Assembly: GCA_023079485.1 (NCBI GenBank)
Contig: CM041085.1
Location: forward strand, 94,871,115 to 94,935,114
Length of the DNA stretch: 64,000 nucleotides
Direction of reading: 5' to 3'
Origin: Archilochus colubris
Taxonomy: Eukaryota > Chordata > Aves > Apodiformes > Trochilidae
In this document: positions 11,473-24,503 of the stretch, in pieces
Layout: each line of letters starts with the position of its first letter
Numbering within the stretch: the stretch's first letter is position 1
Position numbers and translations under genes: made by a program
Notes under the pieces: model-generated
What the model saw: only the letters and a program-made list of their open reading frames with translations
Databases searched by the model: none
Told to the model about the DNA's origin: nothing

Positions 11473-14400
11473 AAACTTTGATTTTTGAGGAAAGACTGTC
11501 AAAGTCACTTTAAATATTCTAAAAAAACAAAATAATAAGACTCTATTAATTCTCAAATACATGAAATATAGTTTCAAGAAAGAATAACAATGAAATTTTT
11601 CTCTTTCCATTGTGTGCTTGAGAAGGAAAATTGCATTACCATTTAAGAAATGTGGATTAACTTCTTTGTTAGGACATACACAATAGTCTTCAAGATTAAG
11701 AGGAAAAGAGTATTTTTCAGTGTATGTATGTATGAAGAGTATGCTTCAAAGAGGAAGAGTGTAACCTTTTCTCTGTAACAATGCTGAAAAAATCAGTAGG
11801 TTGGGGAAGATAAAAAGACAAACTAGAAAATGTTAGGGAAATAATCCACAATCTAGAGACTTGTGTCATCTTTTCGCCCATATGCTTTCAAGAGTGGTAC
11901 AACTGATATAATAAGAATGGCACAGCACCAAATTTAGGTTTAACAGCAAGTGTTCTAGGGTATATTATGAGAAAAAAACACTCTTTGCATTTTATGTAGG
12001 CTAAAGAAGCACACCTTATGTGCAAACTCAATTATTTATGGTTAGCTTAACCAAAGTCTTAAAAATCCAACCAAAGAATTATTATTATTCCTGTTACAAT
12101 GTTAGTGTCCAAATTATCCAATTATTACAGATCATTCCCAATAATATAGTTAAAAATTATGTACAGTTTTCTCTGGTGTTTAGTTCACCTTTGCTATACT
12201 CTTCTGGGTTCAAAGATCAATAAAGAAAAATAGTGAGCTAGAGTGAATCGTTAGCATCCAGTTATTTGTCAAAGGATTTGATGGTTTCTTACTCCTTGCT
12301 CTAGAGTCTGCTTAGGGTCATTTTTTAAAATGTTTTATAATGTGCCTTACACCTTAACCTCTTTTTTCACCTTTTTAAATGCAAATGGACTGTGTGTGTT
12401 GTGTTTACACATTCTGGATGCTTTTCTTTCTTTTTTTTTTTTTTTTTCCTTGCTTTTTTTCTTTTTTCTCTCTTTCTCTTCTCTTTTTACTTTTTTTTTT
12501 CTTTTTTCTTCTTTGTTCTTTCTTTTTTCCTCTTTTTTCTTCTTGGTGTATACGCTGTACTACAATGATGGAGTTGTTAAACCATAGCAGGAAGCCAACA
12601 CAGCTTATGGTCTTATCATACATTCCTCAGTGACTAGCTGGGTTGAAAAATTTGTAAAAATATTTTTTTTTTTCCAGCAAAGTGTTCTAAAATTGCATAG
12701 AATTTAACTGTAGGACTTTGGAAAAATTTAAATATTTGCATATACATTCAGCAGCACTTTGCCTAACGTATTGAAGAGAATTTCTGTCTCTTCTAATTAG
12801 AATGATATCTACATTACCATAAATAGGTGTCTTCATACCTTTCTGGAAACATCAGGCACATACTACAGACATCAAGGCAGTTTTGCAAAATGACTTTTCA
12901 GAGCTGCTAGAGTTAAAAACTGTAGTGTTTTTGTGTCAATGCACGTGGGATCTCACATCATGACTTTAATGAGTGTGAAGATGACATTGGCATGCAGTGC
13001 TCCTTGAATGTCAATAAACCTTATGGGACCTCACAGGAACATGCAACGTGTGACAATCATTGGCAAAATTCAAGGCTGCACCAATGACACCTCATGTGAA
13101 CCCTTCTGGGAACACTTAATAGTGTCAGGGACCAACAGTTAGATCATCTATCTGAAAGGATTACAAAGACAAGTCAGATATGTTCTACAGTGTCTGAATT
13201 CTTGTCTATGTGACAGCACTTTTCATTACATACTGTTGTGCCACCTGCACAGAACAACCTACCAAAAATATGTGTGTAAATATACGTTTCATTACATCTA
13301 CTGAATCCTGTATATTTTAAAGCACTCATGAGTAAGACTCTTGTTTGATTTATACAACACAGATGTTCATTCCATGGTAAAGTATTTTACTATGAAAGTG
13401 TAAAACAGGTATGAAATCAAAATCATTATTCCTAGTTATGAACCTTTGTTTAATGGATAAATTTGAAGTTAACAGTGAACATTAGGTGGACTTGTATTAC
13501 GACTTATTTTGTATGTGTTAATAAAGATAGATGGACAGAATTTTTAAAGCATCCAAGTGTGAACAATTACTTGTCCTAGATATGATTTTTTCAGTCACTA
13601 ACAAATATAAATCATTAATGAATCTCCTGGCAAAAGAACAGTGATGAACTGTGTGTAATATAGCTTTTCTTTCACTCTGACTCTGATAAATCCCACCTTT
13701 GTAAAACAGTATCTATGACATCCCTGTTGAGTTCTTACTTGAGATCCCTGTTGCAGAAGAGATTTGATTTACATTTTTCAATCTTTAAGAGGTTCTTTTA
13801 GGACACAGAGGGAAATCAGTTATCAAAAATTAGAAAGAAACCCAAGGAACCCAAAAAAGTACTTCTCTTTACAGTCCCAACAAGGTACAATATTTCTAAA
13901 AGGTAAGTGGATTATTCTAATCAATGGCTCCATTAAAAAAAAAGAATTTAAAAATTAAGCTGTACTTATTTAAAAGAAATTACAAAAATTTAATAATATC
14001 GTTTTTTACAAAATCTTGGCATTGTTATTGTATAGGCCCAGCTGCCTGCAAATGTGGGAAATATTATGTGAAAAATGCAAACATTTGCAACTTGTATTAG
14101 AGTTTGCATTGTTCTCATTCATAGAATAAATATTAATTAATGCATCCTATATATTAATGTTTCAATATGGTAAATAATTTATATGAATTAGAGGAAGCAG
14201 ATGGCTGAAAAATATTGTTTGCTTTGTCTGTTGTAGGAAAGTGTGGACTAGCAATACAACTTGAATACTTATGACTAGGGCAAGGATATATTTGCAACAT
14301 AACCTAATACAGCATCAGTGAAAAGCTCTTAATGAAAACAATCGGTAAGAAATCCATTTATTAGCTTTTAATTTCTTAAGCATTTAAAGTATCACATTTT

Positions 14401-15479
14401 AAAGCGCTTAATTCTTCCAAAGAATTTTTCTGAAGATTCTGGAAATCTGTGTACAGGGAAATGTAAAACCCTTGCACAATCAGGCAGTGATAGATTATAG
14501 GGAAAGAAAAAAAGAAAAAAAACTAAGACAAAAACCAGTTTCAAACAGGCAAATATATTTGGTACCTTCTGACTTTAAGAGGTATTTTTAATTCCTCCTC
14601 TGAATCCTTTCAGAGAAGAAAGAGGATTAGATGAGGTCAGAGAATGGAGAGAATGTTAATAATTATGATCTCTTATAATGTGAGTGTGAATGATCCCAAT
14701 GCTAACACTGAAATCATTAATATGGACATTAATTTTGTAGCAGCAGCTCATTTACTGCAGCTAGAATTTTCCTCAGTAAGGAAAAAATTGTGTGAAATGT
14801 TTCTTTGCAGACAGATTTGGGTATGGAATGCATGAAACTGAAAGAAGATATGATTATGACAGTCTAATGTATGAGGACACAGTTTCCAGTGTAAAAAATC
14901 AAAGGAAAAACTGGTTTTGGTCAATGTATTTTACTCCATAATGAAAAATTCCAAGTAGGTAAAGCCTACAAAAGTTGAAAAAAGGCAAATAATACACTTT
15001 CATCATATGATAATCAGATTTGTCTTTTAAGCACAGATCCAATTCCTTAGGTATAATCTGCAGAGCTAAAATTACCAAATAAATATGAGTCTGACAGTAG
15101 TTTCAGAAATACTTTTTTTGACCTTCAGAAGACAGATCTACATAAGCATACTTGTCCTTTTTCCTTTCTGGAGTTTTATTTGGAAAGAAGATTGCTAGAA
15201 GGTGTCATCAATCATTTATAATCTGATAACATAAATGTTTATGGAGTATCATTTTCAATCAGTTATACTAGAATTCTCCATGATGAGTTCAGAGATGGAA
15301 AAATTATGTCCCTTTTAGTTATTTATTTTAGTTATTTGTAAAAGAGAGAGGATTTAATAGTTCTGAAGGATTTAATTTTCTCTCAGGCCATTTTTATATT
15401 TGCCCCCCTACAAAAGAAAAAAAAAGAAAACTTGAACTAGGCCTAATATACTTCATCACACATAATAAAACCTCTATCA
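11473..15479. other. Mostly AT-rich sequence, no gene recognised
   Basis: No coding exon could be supported. The stretch holds the pyrimidine tract at 12424-12545 and a less AT-rich patch at about 12930-13260 that matches nothing I know. All reading frames are short or low-complexity. Confidence 0.55.
12424..12545. repeat. Polypyrimidine (T/C) low-complexity tract
   Basis: About 120 bases of nearly pure T and C on the plus strand, mostly T runs separated by single or double C. It yields an artefactual lysine/glutamate/arginine-rich frame on the minus strand, which is not a gene. Such purine/pyrimidine asymmetric tracts are common simple repeats. Confidence 0.85.
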
Positions 15480-15690
15480 GGTTGTGTTGTACACTTGTAC
15501 AGAGGTGGCACTTGCCATGGAGGCAGTGGAGTGTGTACCCACCAGCCATCTTTATCCCACTGACCATGGAAGTTCCCCTTCCCCTCCAGGCTAACCAAGT
15601 GTGGACAGCACTGAAGAAAAAACTAAGTGCCATGAAACCCCAGGATGGCATCCATGCTGTGCTCCCACACTAACCACCTCCATCACTTTT
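15480..15690. other. Unclassified, less AT-rich segment
   Basis: This segment stands out from its AT-rich surroundings. It is open in more than one frame on both strands, with frames of 63 codons (plus, 15482-15673) and 85 codons (minus, 15394-15651). The composition resembles an old repeat or a pseudogene fragment, but I could not match it to CR1, to the LTR families seen here, or to a known protein. It is not called as a gene. Confidence 0.35.
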
Positions 15691-18600
15691 AGAAGCCACC
15701 ACTCTATTGAATGAATTAGGGACTGCCTGGAATAACCTGCATATTCCACCAAGTTATATCTTCTTCATAGGCATAAATCTTACAAGATTTGTTAAGGTGT
15801 TTGTCACAAAGCCTACATCTTTTCTGTGTTTAGTTTCCTTATACTTAATACCACATAGGAGAGAATGATTTAAAACTTCAGTTATTTCACAAAGCTTTCC
15901 TGGTAGGTATGCTTGAAACCAAGGTGATTTTGTACTCATACCAAGACTTATAATGCTTATCATTGGTAAGGTAAATGCCTGTTAATTTCTGATAAAGCAG
16001 AGCAGAGATAAGAGTATAACTTACCTATAACACAATCATGTTGCTCAGAGGAAATCCTTACTTTTCTCTCTGCAGTTACTCCTTGTGAAGAAATGCTAAT
16101 ATGCAATACAAAAATAGGGGTTTAAACTTTTAAAACAAATAAATTAGATATCAATACATGTCCAGTTCTAAACTGAAAGAATAGACATTTCTGATCCTTT
16201 AGCTGTAATGTTTTCAACAAAGCTAATATTTTAGATTTTCTTTCTAACAATTTTCTCACATAATTTTCTCATACATCCTCCTCCTGCTTGCTTATAACTT
16301 TATCCTTCTCCATTGCTTCTTCTCTCCTTTTATTCTTACAACATGTTTTTATATCACTTTTCTTCCTCATTCCCTCCACCCTCCCTTTTTTTTTCTTTTC
16401 TCTATCTCATTATTATTTCTTAAATACAGCATTGGTATGTATGAGTTCTGTCTTTTTAAGTGAACCTGTATTTTCAGATACAAAAGAATTATAAAACTAA
16501 ATTAAAAAATGAGAAAGTCTACTTCTTCTATATAACAAGGATTAGTGCACTTTGTTAAAATACCTCTGGAGAAAAAAAAACCAAAACAAAACCCCCAAGT
16601 TTATATATGGGAATGCAATGCTGAAACTGATGCATACAGCACTAAAATTTGGAGGTCAGGAAAAGGAGGAAGGAACTTTTCTAACTCTTACCTCTTCTTT
16701 CATCTTAAAGTAAAACAGAAAAAGATAATTGCTCATATTGTCCAGAAGATTTATGAACATCCAGAGTGGAGTTTTGTATGTGTTTTCTACTATCACAGAG
16801 AATTCCATGGTAAAATATTACAACTTTTGAACATAATGTTTTAAATTTCTTCATGTACAAGCTGCCCTATGTAAGACTGAATAGACTAAGATTCAGACTG
16901 CTGCCTCTGCTAGCTAAGTGAAAGAAGCCAAGGATATAAAATCTGGGTAAGCTAAAATTCAGACAGCATCTCATGGAGTTTTATTAGTGTATTCAATTCT
17001 GAAAATCTACTGCTGCTGTTTTTACTATAGGCAGACCTATTTTTCAAAATTCAGCCTTGCTAAATTCTTCCCTAAACTATGTACAGTGAAGTTCAGCCTT
17101 ATTTAAATATTTTATATGTACTTTATTGTGAACAGAGTCATTTTTAGGAGCAACTCTCCAGCCTATTTTTTGCAATCTATAAGTCAAAAAATCCCAGCTG
17201 ATTAAGTTTCTTGTATACAAATTTAATACAATGCCGTAGATCTTAAAAATATAGATTTTCCACAGTATAAATTACTGAATCTAACTTAGGAAGCAGTGAA
17301 TTTGGTTTGTAAGAACATTTGTCAAAGGTGGGATCATTAACTAAGTTAATATACCCTTTGAAAATTAATGGATAATGCCCTTGACTCATTAAGACAGAAC
17401 TTCATCTTGGATTTAGTGCATACATGTCACAAATGCCAGAATATGTACTTGTCTTAGGGTTCCCTAAATTTGAGTGAAGGCAAACAAAAATTTTATTATT
17501 TTAAAATAGAAAACTAATAGTCTTCTCATATTTTTCAAATTATTTGTCCTTTGATATTTTTTAAACTTGCATAATAAAATACTGATCAAATCCCAACTAA
17601 TACTGCTTCAAATGCAAACCATTGCTCTTTTTCAACACATCTATGTTTAAAAAATTCTTTTATCTGGTAGAGTAATTTGAAAAAAAAAACCAACCAAAAA
17701 CTAGAGCTGTTATCAGTTGAGTTTATAGAGACAGAGTGTTTAAAAATAGTATATTTAACAAAAAATCTGTATGGATTTTTATTGGTTTTATTCTTTTTTA
17801 AGTACTTATTATGAGTATTTCCTAATGGTTCACTATGTTCATCACTTCTCCTCTTAATGTAACATAGTTAGAAGATTCCAAATGTATTTTTACTGTGTTC
17901 CAGTTGTCTGAGCCATCTTGCCTTCCAAACAAACTCTATGGACAGTGGGAGGTGGTGTTCTTTTGAAAATATATTGCAGAAACATGAAAGTTCTCAGAGC
18001 CCAGCTAGAGGGAAAGGTCAGTATAATAAGTTCTTAGAAAGAAAAGCAGTTTTTTACAACTGCAGCAGGTTCAGCAGTTTCTTAGATGACTTTTGAAGCC
18101 TCTTAGAAAATGTTCCTAATTTGTTCTGTGTTGGGTTTTGATGAAGTTAAATCTGTCCCATCCTTTTTTTCTTTCTGTATACGTGGTTCTTTCTTGTATG
18201 TTATGTTACTTGTCTGGGGTTTTTAAATTTCTTTTTGAGTATACACTTTAAGAAAACAAATTATTTTTGTTATGCTCTTTTTTGGAGGGAACCTTAAAAA
18301 TATAATCTTTTCTTGGCAACAAAGATTATTTTTGTCTTTTTTTCAGAATAAAAAGTATTCTTCCATGTGTGGAATGTGTACTTTTTGAAATGGTTATAAA
18401 AATACATGAAAGGACATATTTTTGTTCATAGCTTGTATTATCAACTGCAAAGAACAGAACAGTACAGGGAAAGAGAATAGAGAACTATAATCAAATTTCT
18501 CTCACTGAACATAAAATCAAGATATATTAAGGAGAAACTGACAGAAACAATTTTCATGTGGTTTTGGAGTGTGAAGAGAGTTATCAAGGGAACTAGACTT

Positions 18601-19964
18601 CTAACAGCAGCTAAGGAGTTCAGATCTCAAGGTGATATTGTAATGTGCAAAAGCCTATACTGAGAATCACACCAGCAAGATTCTGGTAAATTGCTAAGTA
18701 TTACTGACTAAAGATGGAGTTGAGTATGCAGGTGTGGAGTTAGAGATTTTGTTCTTCATCTCTGATCTAATGTTCTTGAGGCATGGTTGAAAGAGTTTGT
18801 GCCTTAGTAGCCCTCAACTTCCTCCCTTCCATAGATACTCAAGTTTCATAGTCCCCTTCCCATAAATACAAGACTACTGTGATAAGGAGTATGACATCTC
18901 TCCTTATTTGGCTGGAATGCAATTTTTTCAATCTTCTGACACTTTTGGAATTGTGGAAAGCAAGGAGATATAGGAGATATAGGCTATGCCAATACAAAAA
19001 AAACTTGAATGGGAAAATAAGAGGATATGGGGTTTCCTGCATCTTCCTTCTCTTCAGGTGGCTGGAAAACAGATCAAAAATATGTTGTTCAGGGCTGAGG
19101 TAATTTTGCCTTTTTAGTATGCAGAGGAGATTAAATTGTTGTAGTTTTTTTTCTTCTTTGACTAACAGAATGTGGGATTGTTTGTTTTTTAAATGTAGAG
19201 GTCCTCAACATGGTATACCATCAAATATGTTCAGTATATTAGATATTTTATTAGATATTTTTCTTTCAAAGAGTGCTATTTTTAAGAGTAAACATGAGGA
19301 AAAGAACATTAATTTATCATTTGGACTTTATTAAGTAATTACTTGAAGAGAAAAACATTACTGCTGTATTTGCTGATCACCTGCAAGTTAGTTCTGTATA
19401 AAATTCAGTCATTATTTTCCTGGTGCTTAAGAGGTACAAGTACAGGTATGGTATACTTGTTCAAACCAGATCTTCAGTATTTACTTTGCACATCAGTTTT
19501 TGGTCACATAAATAAAGTAAAAGTTATCAAAATGTCATGGGATGTAATACTGTTGTAGTACCCATTGATGGATTTTTAGAACATATTAAGTTCTTTCACA
19601 TTATAGCACATTAAAATTGCTGCTTAGTTGGTATGGCAACAAGCAAATTTATACTTTACTCTAAGGTTTAATACGACATTACCTGATGAGATCTCAGAAA
19701 ACTTGAAATAACACTTGCTAGGATTTATCATCTCTCCTACTGAATGACATTTCATTTCAGCAGCTGATTTCATTTAATATATCCTTGAAACATATTGGTG
19801 AAATTAGAGACATACTGAAAATTAATGGTACTTGTAGGGGAAACAAATCATATTAGCCTTACATATCAGTATGGTAAATAATTTTTCTCTTACAAATGTA
19901 TCTGACTCAAATTATTTATCTGCAAAGTGCTATCTTCTGAAAACTGCATTCTTCTACCTCCTTC
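15691..19964. other. AT-rich sequence, no gene recognised
   Basis: A pyrimidine-rich patch lies at about 16260-16400. No interspersed repeat or exon was recognised. Frames such as 16545-16844 (99 codons, lysine- and phenylalanine-rich) look like chance openings. Confidence 0.55.
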
Positions 19965-20470
19965 TTCTCCGATCACTGCAGAGGCATGGGCAACAAGGTC
20001 TGCAATTTTGTAGCATCTCATCCCTGCTGCTCCTTCCTCCTCATGCTGCTTCCTTGCTTCAGCATGGAGTTCCTCCGAAAGGAGACAGTCCTTCATGAAA
20101 TGCTCCAATATGGATCCCCCCTATGGGCAGCAATTCTTCAAGAACTGCTCCAGCATGAATCCTCCCATGGAGCAGTCTGGCAGAGTTTTCCAGTGTGGGT
20201 CCCCCACGGGTCATATTTCATGCCAGAAAACATGCTCCTGTGTGGGTTCCTCTGCACAGGAGACAGTTGATGCCAGGAGCCTGGTTGTGCACAGGCTTCC
20301 CAATGGCTGCAGCTTCCTTCAGGGTGTATCCACCTGCTGCAGCATGGCGTTCTTCATGAGCTACAGTGTGGATGTCTGCTCCACTGTACCTGTCCATGGG
20401 CTTCAGAGTGACAATCGGCATCACCCTGGTTTTCTCCATAGGTTGTGGGGGAACCTCTGCTCCAGGCTCT
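19965..20470 (+). mobile_element. ERVL-type LTR fragment (plus strand)
   Basis: This is a partial copy, in the opposite orientation, of the LTR family seen on the minus strand at 6057-7302 and 23570-24482. It shows the family's imperfect internal repetition: blocks such as CTGCTCCTTCCTCCTCATGC, then several units built on 'CAGCATG', 'CCATGGGCT' and 'ATGGGCAGCA', and a 'TTCTCCATAGG' end. Neither the TG start nor the CA end is visible, so both termini are lost. Open frames inside it (for example 20095-20562) are by-products of the repeated CT-rich sequence and have no retroviral domain. Confidence 0.7.
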
Positions 20471-20610
20471 CTTCACAGCAGTGCATAAGAAGACATGATG
20501 AAACATATGTTCAGGCTTTGTGTACAGAAATTTTATTCACCTTGAAAATAGTGAGGTGTTAAAATAGGTTGTTTAGTGGAGTCATTTAGTGTCTGGTCTT
20601 AGGAGCTGTT

Positions 20611-20732
20611 AAGACTCGTTCGGATGAAGTCCTGGGAAACCTGTTGTAATTACAGATACTCTTTGAATAGGCTTTTGAACTGTAGACCACCGGAGGTACC
20701 TGAGACCTGAATCTGTTCTGTAATTTTGTGGT
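20611..20732 (+). mobile_element. CR1 LINE 3' end, short and old
   Basis: Only the 3' untranslated tail is present. It shows, in order, a GACTCG...GGATGA...CTGGG block, a TTTTGAACTGTAGACCACC stretch (cognate to the GTTGGACTAGATGACC box), and a terminus TTCTGTAATTTTGTGG, a decayed form of the tandem ATTCTGTG octamer. It is truncated on the 5' side and visibly diverged. Confidence 0.75.
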
Positions 20733-21689
20733 AGATACACTAATTCTATGGAAAGTATAGATCTATCTATTTCTATAACTAACATAAATGCATATGTTAG
20801 ATTTAAATATATGTGTATGTCACATCAATATACCTAGACAAGTATGCAGGTAGATAGATGCCTGCCACACAGATGAAATACAGTCCTTCCTGTGATATGA
20901 TAGATGAAAGTATGTGTCTATTTGGGATGTATCTTGCGTCTATTTAGCTTTAAGCCTACAACTTCTAGGTTTTAATTGTACACTAGTGAGGCTTTGTAGA
21001 GATCTTCTGATATTGGGGCAGGGAAAATCTTATCAGGACATAATGCACATTTTCCTAATTTCCCTAAAAATGCTACTGCATAATCTAGTACATATGCCTC
21101 TCTGAATTCATTCTCTTGCACAGGATGCACTGAGATTCCCACAATCAGTCTGAAAGGGATGTTAATTTTATTGTATACTTCTTCCCATAACTTATGAGTT
21201 GATAGCTTAACAAATAAACAAGCTGCCTCATTATTAATCATAAACTAATTCTTCAAAAACTTTTATCAGTTCTCCTATTGCTTCCTCAGTCCTTTCCAGT
21301 GAGCCATTAGCCTAGCACTAAAAAAAAAACAGAAAATCAGCAACATGCACTCTACTGTTGTTAAATAACATTACAAAAAAACCTGTAGCTATAAAACAGG
21401 CTAGTACATGCTAGACATGGTCTTTCATTCTGTGATACTGTAGAGCAAATTATCTTCATTCCATCATTTCTCCAGGAGTTACGCATATTTTTCCATATAT
21501 GCTGATCACAGTTCCTTCATAGAGGAACTGAGGAGAGTAGAGAATAACTGGGGCGTCTTCTCAACCTTTTTATATATTGAGACATCTCTTAAAAGAAGAT
21601 TTTTTTTTACCCTGGTAGCCCAGAGAAGCAAACCTCATTGCCTGTCACTTAGCTATCAGTATAGTTCAGAGTAAGGTGACTTTGACATA
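20733..21689. other. AT-rich sequence, no gene recognised
   Basis: No supported feature. Short ATAGAT/TATA-rich patches occur around 20755-20860. Confidence 0.55.
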
Positions 21690-21999
21690 TGACAGGCTTT
21701 CAATATGTGAAGGGGGGTCACAAGCAAGTGAGAAAAATACTTTTACCAAGGGCTGTAGTGACAGGACAAGGGACTGCAATTTAAAACTGGAACAGGGTAG
21801 ATTTACATTGAACATAAGGAAGAAATTTTTACAAGATAGCGAGACACCAGAACAGGTTGCCCAGAGTAGTTGCTGATGCCCCATGAGTCCTCATGAGGCA
21901 ACCTGATCTAATGAAAGATGTGTCTGCCCTTGAAAGGATGGGTTGGACTAGATAATCCATCTTCAAAGGTTCCTTCCAAATCACTCCATGATTCTATGA
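21690..21999 (+). mobile_element. CR1 LINE 3' fragment
   Basis: This copy starts within the end of ORF2 (a frame reads CSDRTRDCNLKLEQGRF, then IRKKFLQ, matching the CR1 SDRTRGNGFKL...RKKF region) and continues through the 3' UTR. It has GGTTGGACTAGATAATCC, TTCCTTCCAAATCA and the terminal ATGATTCTATGA. The intact octamer fixes the 3' end precisely. It is 5'-truncated and carries stops. Confidence 0.92.
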
Positions 22000-23569
22000 A
22001 TGTTCCACAATCAGAACCCTTTAGAAAATAAGATTATAAACTTCAGTGCTTTATGATGTTGGTTCCATGGATAAGCAGAAAAAAAGACTTTGCTTGTAAG
22101 TGTGACTAGAGTTCTCAGATACTGCACTGTTCATTTTCTGTGCAAGTTTTAAAATGTAGCTGTTATTCAAGCAAGTTTTTTTACCTAATAAATACATATT
22201 TCTCAGGGAAGAGAAGGGTTGACCACATTTACATTTCAGTTTCACTGTTCACTCTTTACATATTTTTTACCCTCTTTCTCTGTCCTCTTTAGTTTTAGTA
22301 CGTTGTGCAAATTTATTTAACATCCATTGTCATTCCTCCAATGTGCTTATCATTTTTTCAAGATAGTTAAGTATTAAATAAGTTTGGAGCAAAGAATGTT
22401 TTTGATATTGCTAGATATCTATGGGCATTTAAAAGTCCTTAATGCAGAATCAGAAGTCTTAAGCATATTCTTTGAAGATGTGTCTTCAAACACAAAGGAG
22501 TGAAGAATGCTGTACACTGTAAGTGGTGTTTGAACATTATCTGTATTCCCTGTCCACTCTTAGTTAGAAGTTTTTAATGGGAACATGTCTGAGAATGATC
22601 TAATAGCAGTATTTGAAACTCTCGTGCCACTGAATCACTGCTAAGTTTTTCCCATGTACAGTTAGATCAGTTAAATCAATAGAAGGACACTTTCACAAAC
22701 TACCCTTTTAATACTTGGGAGGTGTCACTTCTATGTTTCTATTTTCCAAGGCATTGAAGGAAAGAAAAGAAGATACTGGAACTTATTTATCTGTGTAAAG
22801 CTTTGAGAAATGTCACAATATTATAGGTATGATATTTTAGAGTTATAACACACCTTAATCCAGCAGATACATTTTCTCTGAAGTTTATTGCCAGTGTAAT
22901 TTAGGTTGACAGAGCTATTGAAATCCAAGTTGGTAAGTATATTTTTCTCATTGAAAATCTAAACATCATGGCATTAAGTTGTCTCTTATGCCTTGAAACT
23001 GCAGCTAAAGCATAAATATCTTAATTTGTCTGATTAAGATTTGCCTTGACAATGAGACATTAGATGTCTGTAATGAGCTATGGCTTGATCCCAAGACCCC
23101 TCAAGTCAGTTTCTTTCTGTTTACTTTATTGACACTTGATTAGTGTGAACTTATTCTGTTCTCTTAAAATAGAGACGTAGCTGTCATGGATGCTCAAAAA
23201 ATAAACAAGGTGGGCATTAAAACTTAGGATTATTCTAATCAAAATAGTTTAACACTCCAACAAACCTCAGTAAACTACAGGTTCAAGTGTCAAACAAAAC
23301 CAATACTACCCAGCAGACTTAAGAATCCATAAACTTCAGAAATGCAAAATTGCTCACAATGATGTGAGAACTTTCAGCCTTGAGGAAGTGTCCTGATCCA
23401 AGGGGAGAGACCTTGACTGTAGACCCTCTGCTGTGAGAAGGACAAAATCAAGTTTCCTTCCATCAGGACTGCATTTATACTTAGGCAATTCTAACCTGTA
23501 TTCAGGTCTTACTGGCTGAGGATCCCATCTTCCGGTGACGGTGTACCTGGCAGCAGTCACCATGCAGGT
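22000..23569. other. AT-rich sequence, no gene recognised
   Basis: No exon, RNA gene or interspersed repeat was recognised between the CR1 end and the next LTR. Confidence 0.55.
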
Positions 23570-24482
23570 TGTCTTGGGTTAGTGCAGTAGTGTTTTGGAA
23601 GTGGCTCCAGAGACCAGCTGCTGGAAGCTACTCTGGTTCCGTTCCTTGTGCTACCTCTGCCCAAGGACAAGCAGATATGGGAGGACACACAGAGCAGAGT
23701 AGAGGATGAAGTGAGAGAGCAGTGCCAAAGAAAAGACACCAAGGCCAGTGAAAAAGGAGGGGAAAAGGTGCCCAGGCAGAGATTTCCCTGCAGCCCATGG
23801 TAAAATGGCAGCTGTGCCCCTGCAGCCCATGGAGGAGCATGGTGGAGCAGTCCCCGCAGGACCATGGTGGGGTAATTGAGAATTTGTAGCCCCTGATGAG
23901 TCACACATGGGCCAGTGCCAGATCATGGAGAAGGGCAGATGTGGACCTTCAGTAGTGGAGGACCCCGTACCAGAGGCAGTGACTGTTCCCAAAGTAGACA
24001 CTAACTGTGGGCAGCCCAGGCTGGAGCAGTTCATGGGACTGCCTCATGGGAGAGACTCATGTCAGAGGGGTTCGTGAAGGACTCTCTCCCATGAAAGGCA
24101 CTCCATGTTGGAGCCGGGGAAAGATGTGAAGAGTTCCTTCCTGAGGAGGAAAGAGCAGCAGAAACATCATGTGGTGAACAGATCCTTAACCCCCACTCCT
24201 TGTCCCTCTCTGCCACTGAGAGGAGGGCAGCAGTGAAGGGATCCAGGGGGAGAGTGAAGGGGGGGGGAGAGCTCTATCCATGTTCTCTCTTTCTCCTTGT
24301 TACTTAAGTATTAAGACTGCTTAAGAGTTTTGCCTGTTACCATATTTGGGGAATGCAAACCTCCCTGTTCTTGTCTCAATTTACAAACCTTAAGGTGGAT
24401 TTTCTCCTCCCTGTCCCACAGTGGGGGTGGAGGGTGAGTGACCAGAGGCCCAGTTGATACCAGCTGGGCCTAAACCATGACA
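23570..24482 (-). mobile_element. ERVL-type solo LTR (minus strand)
   Basis: On the minus strand this begins TGTCATGGTTTAGGCCCAGC and ends CACTAACCCAAGACA, which gives TG...CA termini over 913 bp. The interior contains the family's CCATGGGCTGCAGGG and CACCATGGTCCTGC units, and a GGAGAAAATCCACCTTAAGG block near its 5' end. It aligns with the interrupted LTR at 6057-7302. The 5-bp flanks, CAGGT on the left and CATGT on the right, differ at one position and fit a decayed 5-bp target duplication, the size usual for ERVL. No gag, pol or env sequence is adjacent, so it is a solo LTR. A G-rich run occurs at about 24259-24268. Open frames inside it are not genes. Confidence 0.85.
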
Positions 24483-24492
24483 CATGTGCAGA

Positions 24493-24503
24493 AAGCAAGG
24501 ATG
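24493..24503. repeat. Target site duplication, left copy (AAGCAAGGATG)
   Basis: AAGCAAGGATG occurs here and again exactly at 24667-24677, bracketing a short CR1 3' end. The right copy abuts the CR1 terminal octamer directly. Confidence 0.7.

Noticed and set aside
12405..12623. Lysine/glutamate/arginine-rich minus-strand frame
   Set aside because: By-product of the polypyrimidine tract.
16545..16844. 99-codon plus-strand frame
   Set aside because: Biased to lysine and aromatic residues as expected for AT-rich DNA; no motif.
20095..20562. 155-codon plus-strand frame, cysteine- and serine-rich
   Set aside because: It lies in the repeated CT-rich units of an ERVL-type LTR fragment, which are open in several frames at once.
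23557..24216. Several overlapping minus-strand frames of 61-127 codons
   Set aside because: All fall inside the solo LTR at 23570-24482 or just over its edge; LTRs of this family do not encode proteins.
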